From: Chloroflexota bacterium
GTDB lineage: Bacteria > Chloroflexota > Anaerolineae > Anaerolineales > Villigracilaceae
Assembly: GCA_023459215.1 (NCBI GenBank)
Contig: JAEWVF010000115.1
Location: 1 to 39,933, forward strand
Direction: 5' to 3'
DNA: 39,933 nucleotides
Positions 32,808 through 39,862 of the stretch are shown in pieces; the first letter of the stretch is position 1, and each line of letters opens with the position of its first letter. Both the position numbers and the translations under genes were made by a program. Under the pieces are notes generated by a model. That model worked only from the letters and a program-made list of their open reading frames with translations. It was not told the DNA's origin and did no database searches.

Positions 32808-32838
32808 GGTCTCGATACGGGCTGCGCCCTACTCGACC
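32808..32838. repeat. GGTCTCGATAC...CTACTCGACC interspersed repeat
   Basis: GGTCTCGATACGG (32808-32820) and CTACTCGACC (32829-32838) enclose GGGCTGCGCCC. The two outer blocks match those at 30642-30672, which indicates a small dispersed repeat family. It lies in the leader of the MocR gene. Confidence 0.65.
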
Positions 32839-32872
32839 TTCGGTCAACCCTTCAACGCTCAACAAGAACCCC

Positions 32873-34339
32873 ATGCGCATCCCAATCGACCGCCAATCCT
32901 CCGTCCCGCTCTATGAGCAAATTGAAAACCATCTGCGTCAGGGCATCCTGAACGGCAGCCTGGCCGCGGAAACGCGCCTGCCCGCCAGCCGCCAACTGGC
33001 CCGCGACCTGGGAGTCAACCGCATCACGGTCGAGAACGCCTATGCGGCGCTTGAAACCGATGGGCTGGTCTACTCGCGGGTGGGCAGCGGGACGTACATC
33101 CTGCCGCCGGGACCGCAGCCAAAAGTCCAGAAACCGGGCGGGGAAATCTCCTGGCCGCTCTGGCAGCAAAACCTGCCCGAACGCGGATTGGGCGCGCGCG
33201 CCGTTGTCGAAGAGATGCGTCTGGCCACGGCCCATCCCGACCCGATCAGCTTTTCGGGTGGCATCAGCGATTCGCACCTGTTCCCCGCCGATGAGTTCCG
33301 CAAAGTCCTGCAAGCTGTCATGCGCCGGGACGGAATCGAGGCCCTCGATTATGGCGACCGGCGCGGCTTCGCTCCGCTGCGTGAGACCATCGCGCACATC
33401 CTCGCCAGCCAGGGATTGCAAACCAGTCCCGAGAATGTCCTGATCACGGCCGGGTCGCAGCAAGCCCTGGCGCTGGTTTCGCAACTCCTGCTCGAACCGG
33501 GCGATACCATCCTGGTGGAAAACCCAACCTACTCTGGCGCGCTTGACCTGTTCCGCGCCCTGAACTTCAAAATCATCAGCGTTCCGGTGGATGGCCAGGG
33601 GATGCAGGTTGACCTGCTCGAAAAGCAGCTCCAACAGCACCACCCGAAGCTGATTTACACCATCCCCAACTTCCACAACCCGACCGGAACCTGCCTGGGC
33701 AGCGCCCGCCGCCAGCAATTGATCGTGCTCTCGGAGCGCTACAACGTTCCCATACTGGAAGATGATTTCGTTGGCGACCTGCGCTACGAGGGCCGGGCGC
33801 TGCCTGCGCTGAAAGCGCTCGATCCCGGCGGACAGGTGATTCACGTCAGCACCTTTTCCAAAATGCTGATGCCGGGCCTGCGGGTCGGCTTCCTGATTGC
33901 AGATGGGCCGATTTACGACCGGCTGGTCAAATACAAGCGAGTCAACGACCTGGCAACCTCCAGCCTGATCCAGCGCGCGTTGCACGATTACGTCACGGTT
34001 GGGCGGTACCAGGCGCACCTGCGCCGCTCCAGCCAGATCTTCCATAAACGGCGGGATGCCATGCTGGCGGCTGTTCACAAATATCTCGGATCGGAAATCC
34101 GCCTCGACCCGCCGCAGGGTGGCCTGTTCATCTGGCTGCGCCTGCCCGAGGCAGCCTGCGCAGACGAGCTTCTGCCCATCGCCATCCGTGAAGGAGTCGA
34201 TTTTATGCCCGGCAGCAGCTTTTTCAGCGAAAACCAACCGGACGGCAAAAACTGGCTGCGGCTGAATTTCGTGGTTCATAATGAGTCCAGAATCGACGAA
34301 GGCCTGCGGCGATTGGGGCTGGCGCTAAAAAGTTTGTAA
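32873..34339 (+). CDS. MocR-type GntR/aminotransferase transcription regulator
   Basis: A 488-residue fusion of an N-terminal winged-helix GntR domain (about 8-76, SRQLARDLGVNRITVENAYAAL core shortened here to LARDLGVNRITVENAY) and a fold-type I aminotransferase domain (about 110-485). The pyridoxal phosphate Lys330 is in STFSKML, with NPTG in the pocket. These regulators sense PLP or a PLP-amino-acid complex. It lies next to an EamA exporter on the opposite strand with shared repeats, and the pdxS-pdxT operon is just beyond, so PLP or amino-acid export control is plausible. A plain aminotransferase role cannot be excluded. The start at 32873 has only weak AAGAA upstream. Confidence 0.9.
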   Translation: MRIPIDRQSSVPLYEQIENHLRQGILNGSLAAETRLPASRQLARDLGVNRITVENAYAALETDGLVYSRVGSGTYILPPGPQPKVQKPGGEISWPLWQQNLPERGLGARAVVEEMRLATAHPDPISFSGGISDSHLFPADEFRKVLQAVMRRDGIEALDYGDRRGFAPLRETIAHILASQGLQTSPENVLITAGSQQALALVSQLLLEPGDTILVENPTYSGALDLFRALNFKIISVPVDGQGMQVDLLEKQLQQHHPKLIYTIPNFHNPTGTCLGSARRQQLIVLSERYNVPILEDDFVGDLRYEGRALPALKALDPGGQVIHVSTFSKMLMPGLRVGFLIADGPIYDRLVKYKRVNDLATSSLIQRALHDYVTVGRYQAHLRRSSQIFHKRRDAMLAAVHKYLGSEIRLDPPQGGLFIWLRLPEAACADELLPIAIREGVDFMPGSSFFSENQPDGKNWLRLNFVVHNESRIDEGLRRLGLALKSL

Positions 34340-34341
34340 AC

Positions 34342-34374
34342 AAAGGGATCGGCAAAAAACCGGTCCCTTTTTGA
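34342..34374 (+). terminator. Terminator of the MocR gene
   Basis: AAAGGGATCGG (34342-34352) pairs with CCGGTCCCTTT (34360-34370), with one T-G pair, followed by TT. Confidence 0.85.
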
Positions 34375-34389
34375 TTCCCGAATTACCTC

Positions 34390-34417
34390 TTGACAACTGA
34401 GTGATTTAATATACAAT
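34390..34417 (+). promoter_or_regulatory. Near-consensus promoter of the GntR-SPFH-SdpI-ABC cluster
   Basis: A perfect -35 TTGACA (34390-34395) is followed after 16 bases by TACAAT (34412-34417). It is the best sigma-70-type promoter in the window and overlaps the first unit of the 8-bp repeat array. Confidence 0.8.
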
Positions 34418-34458
34418 GATACAAAGATACAATTATACAATCAGACAATGATACATTT
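34411..34458 (+). repeat. Six tandem 8-bp repeats (ATACAAtn) after the promoter
   Basis: The array reads ATACAATG, ATACAAAG, ATACAATT, ATACAATC, AGACAATG, ATACATTT without gaps. It begins in the -10 box and ends six bases before the GntR start codon at 34465. It could be a multi-site operator for the GntR protein or a length-variable sequence. Confidence 0.85.
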
Positions 34459-34464
34459 CAGGCT

Positions 34465-34860
34465 ATGAATATCCAAATTGACCTTCGCTCTGATATACCC
34501 ATTACCAACCAGATCGTGGAGCAAATCCAGCATCAGTTGGCTACCGGTCAGATCAGGCCCGGCGACCAACTGCCCACCGTCCGCGCCCTGGCCTTGGATT
34601 TGCGCGTCAACTTCAACACCGTGGCGCGCGCCTATCGCATCCTTGACGAGGCGGGAATCATCTCCACCCAGCAAGGGCGCGGCACCTTCATCCTGGAGCA
34701 GCCCCCGCCGGATACCAGCAACCGCCTGAAGGTAGAAGCCCTGCAAGCCCTGGCGCGCCGTTACCTGGGCGAGGCCAAACGGCTCGGTTTCAGCCGCGAG
34801 CAAAGCCTGCAAATTTTTCAAGAAACGCAAGAAGACAACCAAGAAACAAATCAAACATAA
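34465..34860 (+). CDS. GntR-family regulator, YtrA subfamily
   Basis: A 131-residue repressor-type protein. The winged helix (about 10-78) contains IRPGDQLPTVRALALDL and VNFNTVARAYRILDEAGII, then QQGRGTFIL. The short C-terminal helical part (about 88-120) is the YtrA type used for dimer formation, with no ligand-binding domain. YtrA proteins repress neighbouring ABC-transporter operons and are relieved by cell-wall-active antibiotics in Bacillus. It is the first gene of the cluster up to 39752, and a repeat array lies between its promoter and its start. The ribosome site is weak (CAGG). Confidence 0.92.
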   Translation: MNIQIDLRSDIPITNQIVEQIQHQLATGQIRPGDQLPTVRALALDLRVNFNTVARAYRILDEAGIISTQQGRGTFILEQPPPDTSNRLKVEALQALARRYLGEAKRLGFSREQSLQIFQETQEDNQETNQT

Positions 34861-34921
34861 ATCATCAACCATAAGCAACCGAAAAACCGGCGAACCAAGA
34901 AGATAAACGAAGGAGAACAAA

Positions 34922-35857
34922 ATGAACTCAAGATTACTCACGAAAACCATCCTGACTAACGCCAAAATCGACCAACGCATCCCGCCGATTGCCGGGACAC
35001 TGTTCAGCCTGGCACTGGTCTTTGCAATCCTAGGCGCTGTAATCATGGATGGCAAACAATCCGACACCCTGATCGGCGGCTGGGTGGCCGCCTGGACAAT
35101 GATTGGCACCTACATCCTGTTTGCGCTCAAAGTGGCCAACCAGTGGGAAAAAGCGGTTGTCCTGCGCCTGGGCAAATTCCAGGGGCTACGCGGGCCGGGC
35201 CTGTTCTGGATCGTCCCGCTGGTGGACACCATCCCAAGCTGGATCGATCACCGTGTGATGGTCACCCCCTTCGCGGCGCAGAAAACCCTGACCAAAGATA
35301 CCGTTCCGGTCGATGTGGACGCCGTCCTGTTCTGGGTCGTCTGGGATGCTGAAAAAGCCGCCCTCGAAGTTGAAAACTACCAGGCCGCCGTAGACTGGGC
35401 CGCCCAAACCGCCCTGCGCGATATTACCGGTCGCATGATGCTGGCAGACCTGCTGGTAGGACGCAGCGTGATCGACCAGGAATTGCAGAAGATTATCGAT
35501 GAGCGCACCACCCCCTGGGGTGTCACCGTGCAATCAGTCGAAATCCGCGACATCGTTATCCCGCAGGATTTGGAAGACGCGATGAGCCGCCAGGCCCAAG
35601 CCGAGCGCGAACGCCAGGCGCGCGTCATCCTGGGCGAATCTGAAAAGCAGATTGCCGAATCGTTTGCCGAAGCCTCGCAGGCCTACCAAAACAACCCCAC
35701 CGCGCTGCACCTGCGCGCGATGAACATGCTCTTTGAAGGACTCAAGGAAAAGGGCGCGCTGGTTATCGTCCCCAGTTCAGCGGTAGATACGATGAATCTG
35801 GGTAGCATGAGCGGCATGGTATCGATGGCGCAAAACAACCTGCCAAAAGAAAAATAA
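34922..35857 (+). CDS. SPFH/band-7 (slipin-like) membrane protein
   Basis: A 311-residue protein with two hydrophobic segments at about 24-42 and 52-70, then a band-7 domain (about 72-240, KAVVLRLGKFQGLRGPGLFW). The domain ends in a charged coiled coil (AMSRQAQAERERQARVILGE) and a small hydrophobic tail. It resembles stomatin/slipin rather than flotillin. Such proteins scaffold membrane microdomains and often pair with NfeD proteins, but no NfeD gene is present. It follows the GntR gene by 61 bases and has a good AAGGAG at 34911. It is probably part of the same transcript. Its role in envelope stress is inferred from context. Confidence 0.92.
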   Translation: MNSRLLTKTILTNAKIDQRIPPIAGTLFSLALVFAILGAVIMDGKQSDTLIGGWVAAWTMIGTYILFALKVANQWEKAVVLRLGKFQGLRGPGLFWIVPLVDTIPSWIDHRVMVTPFAAQKTLTKDTVPVDVDAVLFWVVWDAEKAALEVENYQAAVDWAAQTALRDITGRMMLADLLVGRSVIDQELQKIIDERTTPWGVTVQSVEIRDIVIPQDLEDAMSRQAQAERERQARVILGESEKQIAESFAEASQAYQNNPTALHLRAMNMLFEGLKEKGALVIVPSSAVDTMNLGSMSGMVSMAQNNLPKEK

Positions 35858-35864
35858 TGTTTTT

Positions 35865-35932
35865 GGGTGTCAGGTGTCAAGTGTCATGTTTCACGTGAAA
35901 CCCTGACACCTGGAACCTGATACCTGACACCC
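35865..35932. repeat. Palindromic element with parS-like core (copy 1)
   Basis: GGGTGTCAGG (35865-35874) and CCTGACACCC (35923-35932) form the outer arms. In the centre TGTTTCACGTGAAACC (35887-35902) contains a perfect 14-bp palindrome and matches the parS consensus TGTTTCACGTGAAACA at 15 of 16 positions. TGTCA and TGACA units flank it. It lies between the SPFH and SdpI-like genes. Confidence 0.8.
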
Positions 35933-35955
35933 AACACCAAGCAAAGGAACAAAAA

Positions 35956-36597
35956 ATGTCTACCAAAGTATCCCTTACCATCTCATTTGTCTTGATTGCC
36001 ATCGCCGCCATTGTCGGCGCAGTGCTCTCCAGCCAACTTCCCGATCCGATGCCTTCGCATTGGAACGCCGCAGGAGAAGTGGATGGTTACATGTCCAAAT
36101 TCTGGGGCGTATGGCTGATGCCGCTGATGACTCTCGGCATCACCTTGCTGCTGGCAGGTGTGCCATACCTTGACCCGCTCAAAGCCAACATCGAGCAGTT
36201 CCGCAACCTGTATAACTACTTCATCGTCGGCTTTGTGGCCTACATGCTGTATGTCTATGCCTTAACCCTGGCCGCTGCGCTGGGTGTACAGTTCAACATG
36301 ACAACCATGCTCATCCCGGCAGTTGGCTTACTCTTTATTGGCATCAGCTTCCTGATCGAAAACGCCAAGCGCAATTTCTTCATCGGCATCCGCACCCCGT
36401 GGACGCTTTCGAGCGATGAAGTCTGGGAGAAAACCCACAAGGTCGGCGCATGGTCTTTCCGCATTGGCGGCGTGCTGGTCGTCGTGGTTGCCCTGCTGGG
36501 TGAGAGCGCCGTATTCCTGATGCTGCCCGTCCTGTTACTCATGGCGCTGACGCCGGTAGTGTATTCGTACTTTGCCTGGACGAAATTGCCGAAATAG
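35956..36597 (+). CDS. SdpI-family membrane protein with DUF1648
   Basis: A 213-residue membrane protein with about six helices. The N-terminal DUF1648 motif is visible as PSHWNAAGEVDGYMSKF (33-49). The later RNFFIGIRTPWTLSSDEVWEKTHKVG (about 140-165) is the SdpI signature. SdpI of Bacillus subtilis is the immunity protein against the SDP peptide toxin and sequesters its repressor. No toxin-like gene is seen here. AAAGGAA lies before the ATG. It is flanked on both sides by parS-like palindromes and lies in the GntR-led cluster, which supports a resistance or immunity role. Confidence 0.9.
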   Translation: MSTKVSLTISFVLIAIAAIVGAVLSSQLPDPMPSHWNAAGEVDGYMSKFWGVWLMPLMTLGITLLLAGVPYLDPLKANIEQFRNLYNYFIVGFVAYMLYVYALTLAAALGVQFNMTTMLIPAVGLLFIGISFLIENAKRNFFIGIRTPWTLSSDEVWEKTHKVGAWSFRIGGVLVVVVALLGESAVFLMLPVLLLMALTPVVYSYFAWTKLPK

Positions 36598-36598
36598 C

Positions 36599-36650
36599 GC
36601 CAGGTGTCAAATGTCAAATTGTTTCACATGAAACATGCCTGACACCTGGC
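36599..36650. repeat. Palindromic element with parS-like core (copy 2)
   Basis: GCCAGGTGTCA (36599-36609) pairs with TGACACCTGGC (36640-36650). The centre TGTTTCACATGAAACA (36620-36635) differs from the parS consensus at one position. It starts two bases after the SdpI-like stop. Further GCACC and TGATACC units follow to about 36670, as in copy 1. Confidence 0.8.
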
Positions 36651-36755
36651 ACCCAAGCACCTGATACCTCCAAAAAACTGCCCGTAGAATCGTTTCTGTT
36701 AAAAGTAACTTTCGTTTCTTTGTGCAAGATTGGCGTTTGCCAAAACACAGACTCC

Positions 36756-36815
36756 GTGGGGCGGGATGCCATCCCGCACAATAAACCAAAACGGCGGGAT
36801 AACATCCCGCCCCAC
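36756..36815. repeat. GGGCGGGATnnnATCCCGCC palindrome pair before the ABC ATPase
   Basis: GTGGGGCGGGATG (36756-36768) and CATCCCGCCCCAC (36803-36815) are perfect inverted copies. Each also forms its own short palindrome, GCGGGATG/CATCCCGC (36761-36777) and GGCGGGAT/ATCCCGCC (36793-36811). A related short copy lies at 38588-38604. It ends 15 bases before the ATPase start. Confidence 0.75.
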
Positions 36816-36830
36816 AACACAGACAAAACC

Positions 36831-37775
36831 ATGAAACCTATTATCGAAGTTTCCAATCTCCAGCGCACGTTCGGCGAAAACCGCGCGGTCAATGGGATGA
36901 GTTTCCGCGTTGAGCGCGGCGAGGTGTTTGGATTGCTCGGGCCAAATGGCGCCGGCAAGACGACGACCGTGCGCCTGCTCAACGGCATCCTGCCACCCTC
37001 GGGCGGGAGCGCGCGAGTCTTTGATCTTGATCCGGTTACAGACGGTGAACGCATTCGCCAGCAGACCGGGGTGCTGACGGAAACCCCATCGCACTACGAA
37101 CGGCTCTCGGCCCGCGAGAACCTGTCGTTTTTTGGCACCCTGACCGGCATCCCGGCATCCGATCTGCCGCGCCGGGTGGATGAAATGCTCTCGTTTTTTG
37201 ACCTCGCCCATCGCGCCAGTGATAAGGTCGAAACCTTCAGCAAAGGGATGAAACAGCGCCTGGCCCTGGCCCGCGCCTTGATCCACCAGCCGCCGCTGCT
37301 CTTCCTCGACGAACCCACCAGCGGCCTAGACCCGGAAGCCGCCCAGCAGGTTAACGACCTGATCGCCGGCCTGAGCCGCCGCAACGGGCAAACCGTTGTC
37401 CTGGCGACCCACAACCTGCTCGATGCCCAGCGCCTGTGCGACCGGGTGGCAATTCTCAACAAAGGACGAATCCTGGCGACCGGTTCCCTGGCCGAACTGG
37501 CCCGCAATCTGTGGCCGGTTACCTGGGTGGATATTACCCTGCGCGGCGCGTTGGCAGAATCCGCTGTCAAGAAAATCAAAAGCCTGCGGGGCGTGATCCA
37601 GGCGACGGGTGAGAACGAGTCGCTGGCGGTACAGGTCGAGACGGAGGAGAGAATCCCGGAAGTGGTGGCTGCCCTGGCCGCGGACCAATTCCCGATTCTC
37701 AAGGTGAATCCGCGCGATTACACCATGGAAGACATTTATTTTGCGTTGCAGGCAGGTGAAAATGAACTGGCGTAG
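36831..37775 (+). CDS. ABC transporter ATP-binding protein (NatA/YhaQ-like)
   Basis: A 314-residue ATPase. Walker A is GPNGAGKT (37-44), the signature is FSKGM (136-140) in place of LSGGQ, Walker B is LLFLDE (156-161), followed by PTSGLDP and the switch His in ATHNL. A DUF4162-like C-terminal part (about 225-314) is common in NatA-type exporters. The start at 36831 is set by homology; no ribosome site is visible because the palindrome pair ends 15 bases earlier. The frame from 36720 begins with TTG and is rejected. The stop overlaps the permease start by 14 bases. NatA-type systems export ions or peptides. Confidence 0.93.
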   Translation: MKPIIEVSNLQRTFGENRAVNGMSFRVERGEVFGLLGPNGAGKTTTVRLLNGILPPSGGSARVFDLDPVTDGERIRQQTGVLTETPSHYERLSARENLSFFGTLTGIPASDLPRRVDEMLSFFDLAHRASDKVETFSKGMKQRLALARALIHQPPLLFLDEPTSGLDPEAAQQVNDLIAGLSRRNGQTVVLATHNLLDAQRLCDRVAILNKGRILATGSLAELARNLWPVTWVDITLRGALAESAVKKIKSLRGVIQATGENESLAVQVETEERIPEVVAALAADQFPILKVNPRDYTMEDIYFALQAGENELA

Positions 37776-38586
37776 TATTTGGGCAATTGCCCGCAAAGAT
37801 TTGCTGGAGGTGCGCCAAAACAAGGCTGCCTGGGGACCGGCGATTGCGCTGCCGCTGATTTTCGCGCTGGCTATGCCGGTACTGTTCATCGTCCTGCCGC
37901 AGGTGATGCCCGCTGAAGATATTGCCCGCGAGATGGGCGATATGGAGACGCTCCTGGACAATTTGCCGCCCACGATGAAGATGATTTTTGAGGGCAAAGG
38001 CTTAGAACAAATGTTCGTAATTTATATGGCCGGATTTATGTTCGCGCCGATGCTCTTGATTTTGCCGCTGATGTTTTCTTCGGTGGTCGGCTCGGATTCG
38101 TTCGTCGGCGAACGCGAGCGCAAAACGCTGGAAGCCCTGCTCTACTCGCCAGCCAATGACCTGGAGTTATTCCTGGGCAAGGTACTGGCAGCAGTCCTGC
38201 CGGCAATCGCGCTTTCATGGCTGACACACGCGCTGTACATCGTGGTGGTCAACGCCGCAAGTTGGCCGCTGTTTGGGCGGATCTGGTTCCCGCTGCCGGC
38301 CTGGTGGCCGATGATGTTCTGGCTGACGCCCGCCCTGGCAGTGCTGGGCATTTCGGCCACGGTGCTGATTTCGAGCCGGGTGCGGACTTTTATGGAAGCC
38401 TACCAGATGAGCGGTTCGCTGGTTATCTTTGTGCTGGCGCTGGTGTTGGGCCAGGTCAGCGGACTGTTGGTGCTCGGCGTGGGCACCGTGCTGTTGGTCG
38501 GCCTGCTGGTCTGGGGCGTGGATGCCGCGCTAATCTATGTGGCAGTGAGCAATTTTAAGAGAAGCAGTTTGGTGGCAAAGTTGTAG
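37762..38586 (+). CDS. ABC transporter permease (ABC-2 type, NatB-like)
   Basis: A 274-residue membrane protein with six helices: one near residues 20-46, a loop, then five in the C-terminal part. RKDLLEVRQNK near the N-terminus and ERERKTLEALLYSPAN in the loop are typical of NatB/ABC-2 permeases, and DSFVGERERKTLE is the coupling segment to the ATPase. The gene starts inside the 3' end of the ATPase gene (ATG at 37762), so the pair is translationally coupled. It ends just before a small palindrome at 38588. The exported substrate is unknown; in this setting an antimicrobial peptide or ion is a fair guess. Confidence 0.9.
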   Translation: MNWRSIWAIARKDLLEVRQNKAAWGPAIALPLIFALAMPVLFIVLPQVMPAEDIAREMGDMETLLDNLPPTMKMIFEGKGLEQMFVIYMAGFMFAPMLLILPLMFSSVVGSDSFVGERERKTLEALLYSPANDLELFLGKVLAAVLPAIALSWLTHALYIVVVNAASWPLFGRIWFPLPAWWPMMFWLTPALAVLGISATVLISSRVRTFMEAYQMSGSLVIFVLALVLGQVSGLLVLGVGTVLLVGLLVWGVDAALIYVAVSNFKRSSLVAKL

Positions 38587-38587
38587 T

Positions 38588-38604
38588 GTGGGATGATATC
38601 CCGC
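38588..38604. repeat. Short GGGATnnnATCCC palindrome after the permease gene
   Basis: GTGGGATGATATCCCGC (38588-38604) shares the GGGAT/ATCCC halves of the element at 36756-36815. It lies directly after the permease stop. Confidence 0.5.
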
Positions 38605-38625
38605 GTAACGAACAAGGAGTTTATG

Positions 38626-38859
38626 ATGGCAGACGAAATCAAACAATGGGAATATCGCGTGCAGACCGTCGGCTCGTTCTTCGGCGGCGTTAAAGCCGAG
38701 GAACTGGAAGCCCTGCTCAATGAGTGGGGCGAGGATGGCTGGGAAGTGGTTTCAACCCATGTCAAAGAAAACGAGAACAAAATCAACATCATCGCCAAGC
38801 GCCCATTGAGCGAACGGGTCAAACGGGCGCGCTCGATGCCTTCTTACGGCAAACAATAA
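38626..38859 (+). CDS. Small DUF4177-type protein
   Basis: A 77-residue cytoplasmic protein with KQWEYRVQTVGSF and LEALLNEWGEDGWEVVSTH. This is the DUF4177-type pattern in which a small alpha-beta fold carries a conserved L-N-xxGxxGW-E-V segment. The function of the family is not known. Two adjacent ATG codons at 38623 and 38626 are possible; AAGGAG (38614-38619) is six bases before the second, which I prefer. It lies between the ABC permease and the CPBP gene, with 17 bases to the latter, and is probably part of the cluster transcript. Confidence 0.85.
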   Translation: MADEIKQWEYRVQTVGSFFGGVKAEELEALLNEWGEDGWEVVSTHVKENENKINIIAKRPLSERVKRARSMPSYGKQ

Positions 38860-38876
38860 AACTGGAGAAATACATC

Positions 38877-39752
38877 ATGCTCGACAAGAAATCCTTAACC
38901 TGGTTCATCATCATCGCCTTCGGCCTTTCGTGGGTGCTGTTCGCAGCCCCGCTGGCCTTCAAAAATGATGAGACTCTCTATGCCGCAACCATGCAGGGAC
39001 TGTTCGCCCTGGGGATGTGGGGCCCTGGCATTGCAGCGATTGTCGTTACCCTATTTGTCGCGCGCGAGCCATTTTCAACCTTGCGCCTGAATACGCTTGG
39101 CGCGAAACGCTTCTATCTCTGGGCCTGGCTCCTGCCCAGTGTTATCGCCGCGCTGACCCTGGGCGCAACCGTCTTGCTCGGCACGGGACAATTCGATGGC
39201 AGCCTGACCTTTATGCGCGAATTGGTTGCCCAGGCGCCCAGCACACCGGGCACGCCCTCGGTTGAAATGCTGGTGCTCATCCAAATCGGGTCGGCATTGA
39301 CAATTGCCCCGTTCATCAACATCCTTTTTGCCATGGGCGAAGAATTGGGCTGGCGCGGATTCCTGCTGCCCAAACTGCTCCCGCTCGGCGAATGGAAAGC
39401 CCTGCTGCTCAGCGGCTTCATTTGGGGCATCTGGCACGCGCCAACCACCATCCTGCACGGTTACAACTTCCCGCTGCATCCGTACCTGGGCGTGCTGGTG
39501 ATGACCGTCGGCTGTATGCTGCTGGGAGTCATCTTCGGCTGGCTGTATCTCAAGACCCGCAGCCCGTGGGCGCCAGCCCTGGCGCATGGCGCCTTCAACG
39601 CCATCGCCGGGATCAGTTTCCTCTTTCTGAAACCGGATGGTCTCGATACGGCCCTGGCCGGGAATCCGCTGGGCGTGGCCGGCTGGCTGCCGATGGCCGC
39701 CATAATTGCAATCCTGGTTGTGTTGAAACAAATCCCGGCCAGCAAGGAATAA
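38877..39752 (+). CDS. CPBP-family intramembrane glutamic endopeptidase
   Basis: A 291-residue membrane protein with about eight helices and the CPBP (CAAX protease/Abi) motifs. Motif 1 is EELGWRGFLLPKL with Glu155, Glu156 and Arg160; motif 2 is FIWGIWHAP with His187; motif 3 is HGAFN with His237 and Asn241. All catalytic residues are present. In Gram-positive bacteria such proteins often lie in bacteriocin loci and confer immunity, sometimes with SdpI-type proteins, which matches this neighbourhood. The start at 38877 follows GGAGAAA; the frame from 38724 overlaps the DUF4177 gene and is rejected. A terminator ends the cluster. Confidence 0.92.
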   Translation: MLDKKSLTWFIIIAFGLSWVLFAAPLAFKNDETLYAATMQGLFALGMWGPGIAAIVVTLFVAREPFSTLRLNTLGAKRFYLWAWLLPSVIAALTLGATVLLGTGQFDGSLTFMRELVAQAPSTPGTPSVEMLVLIQIGSALTIAPFINILFAMGEELGWRGFLLPKLLPLGEWKALLLSGFIWGIWHAPTTILHGYNFPLHPYLGVLVMTVGCMLLGVIFGWLYLKTRSPWAPALAHGAFNAIAGISFLFLKPDGLDTALAGNPLGVAGWLPMAAIIAILVVLKQIPASKE

Positions 39753-39767
39753 TCCTTCCCAAACAGG

Positions 39768-39798
39768 AAAACAGGAGCCTTCGGGTTCCTGTTTTTTT
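39768..39798 (+). terminator. Terminator of the GntR-led cluster
   Basis: AAAACAGGAGCC (39768-39779) pairs with GGTTCCTGTTTT (39784-39795), with one G-T pair, closing on a TTCG tetraloop and followed by TTT. Confidence 0.92.
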
Positions 39799-39862
39799 AC
39801 CCCAATAGTATTTACTCACACCCTATCGGGCAGAGTGATGAATTTGGTAAGATAGGGTCAAG

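Noticed and set aside
32852..34279. 475-codon minus-strand frame opposite the MocR gene
   Set aside because: MocR motifs (GntR helix, PLP lysine) are unambiguous on the + strand. The antisense frame is a composition artefact.
34411..34458. Possible CRISPR array
   Set aside because: The units are 8 bases without spacers, so this is a simple tandem array and not a CRISPR.
35865..36650. Replication origin
   Set aside because: parS-like cores alone do not make an origin. No dnaA, dnaN, parA or parB gene and no cluster of DnaA boxes is seen in the window.
39820..39858. Terminal inverted repeat of an insertion sequence
   Set aside because: The 8-bp dyad is short and lies at a promoter-like site, and the element's other end is outside the window. 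An IS boundary cannot be supported.
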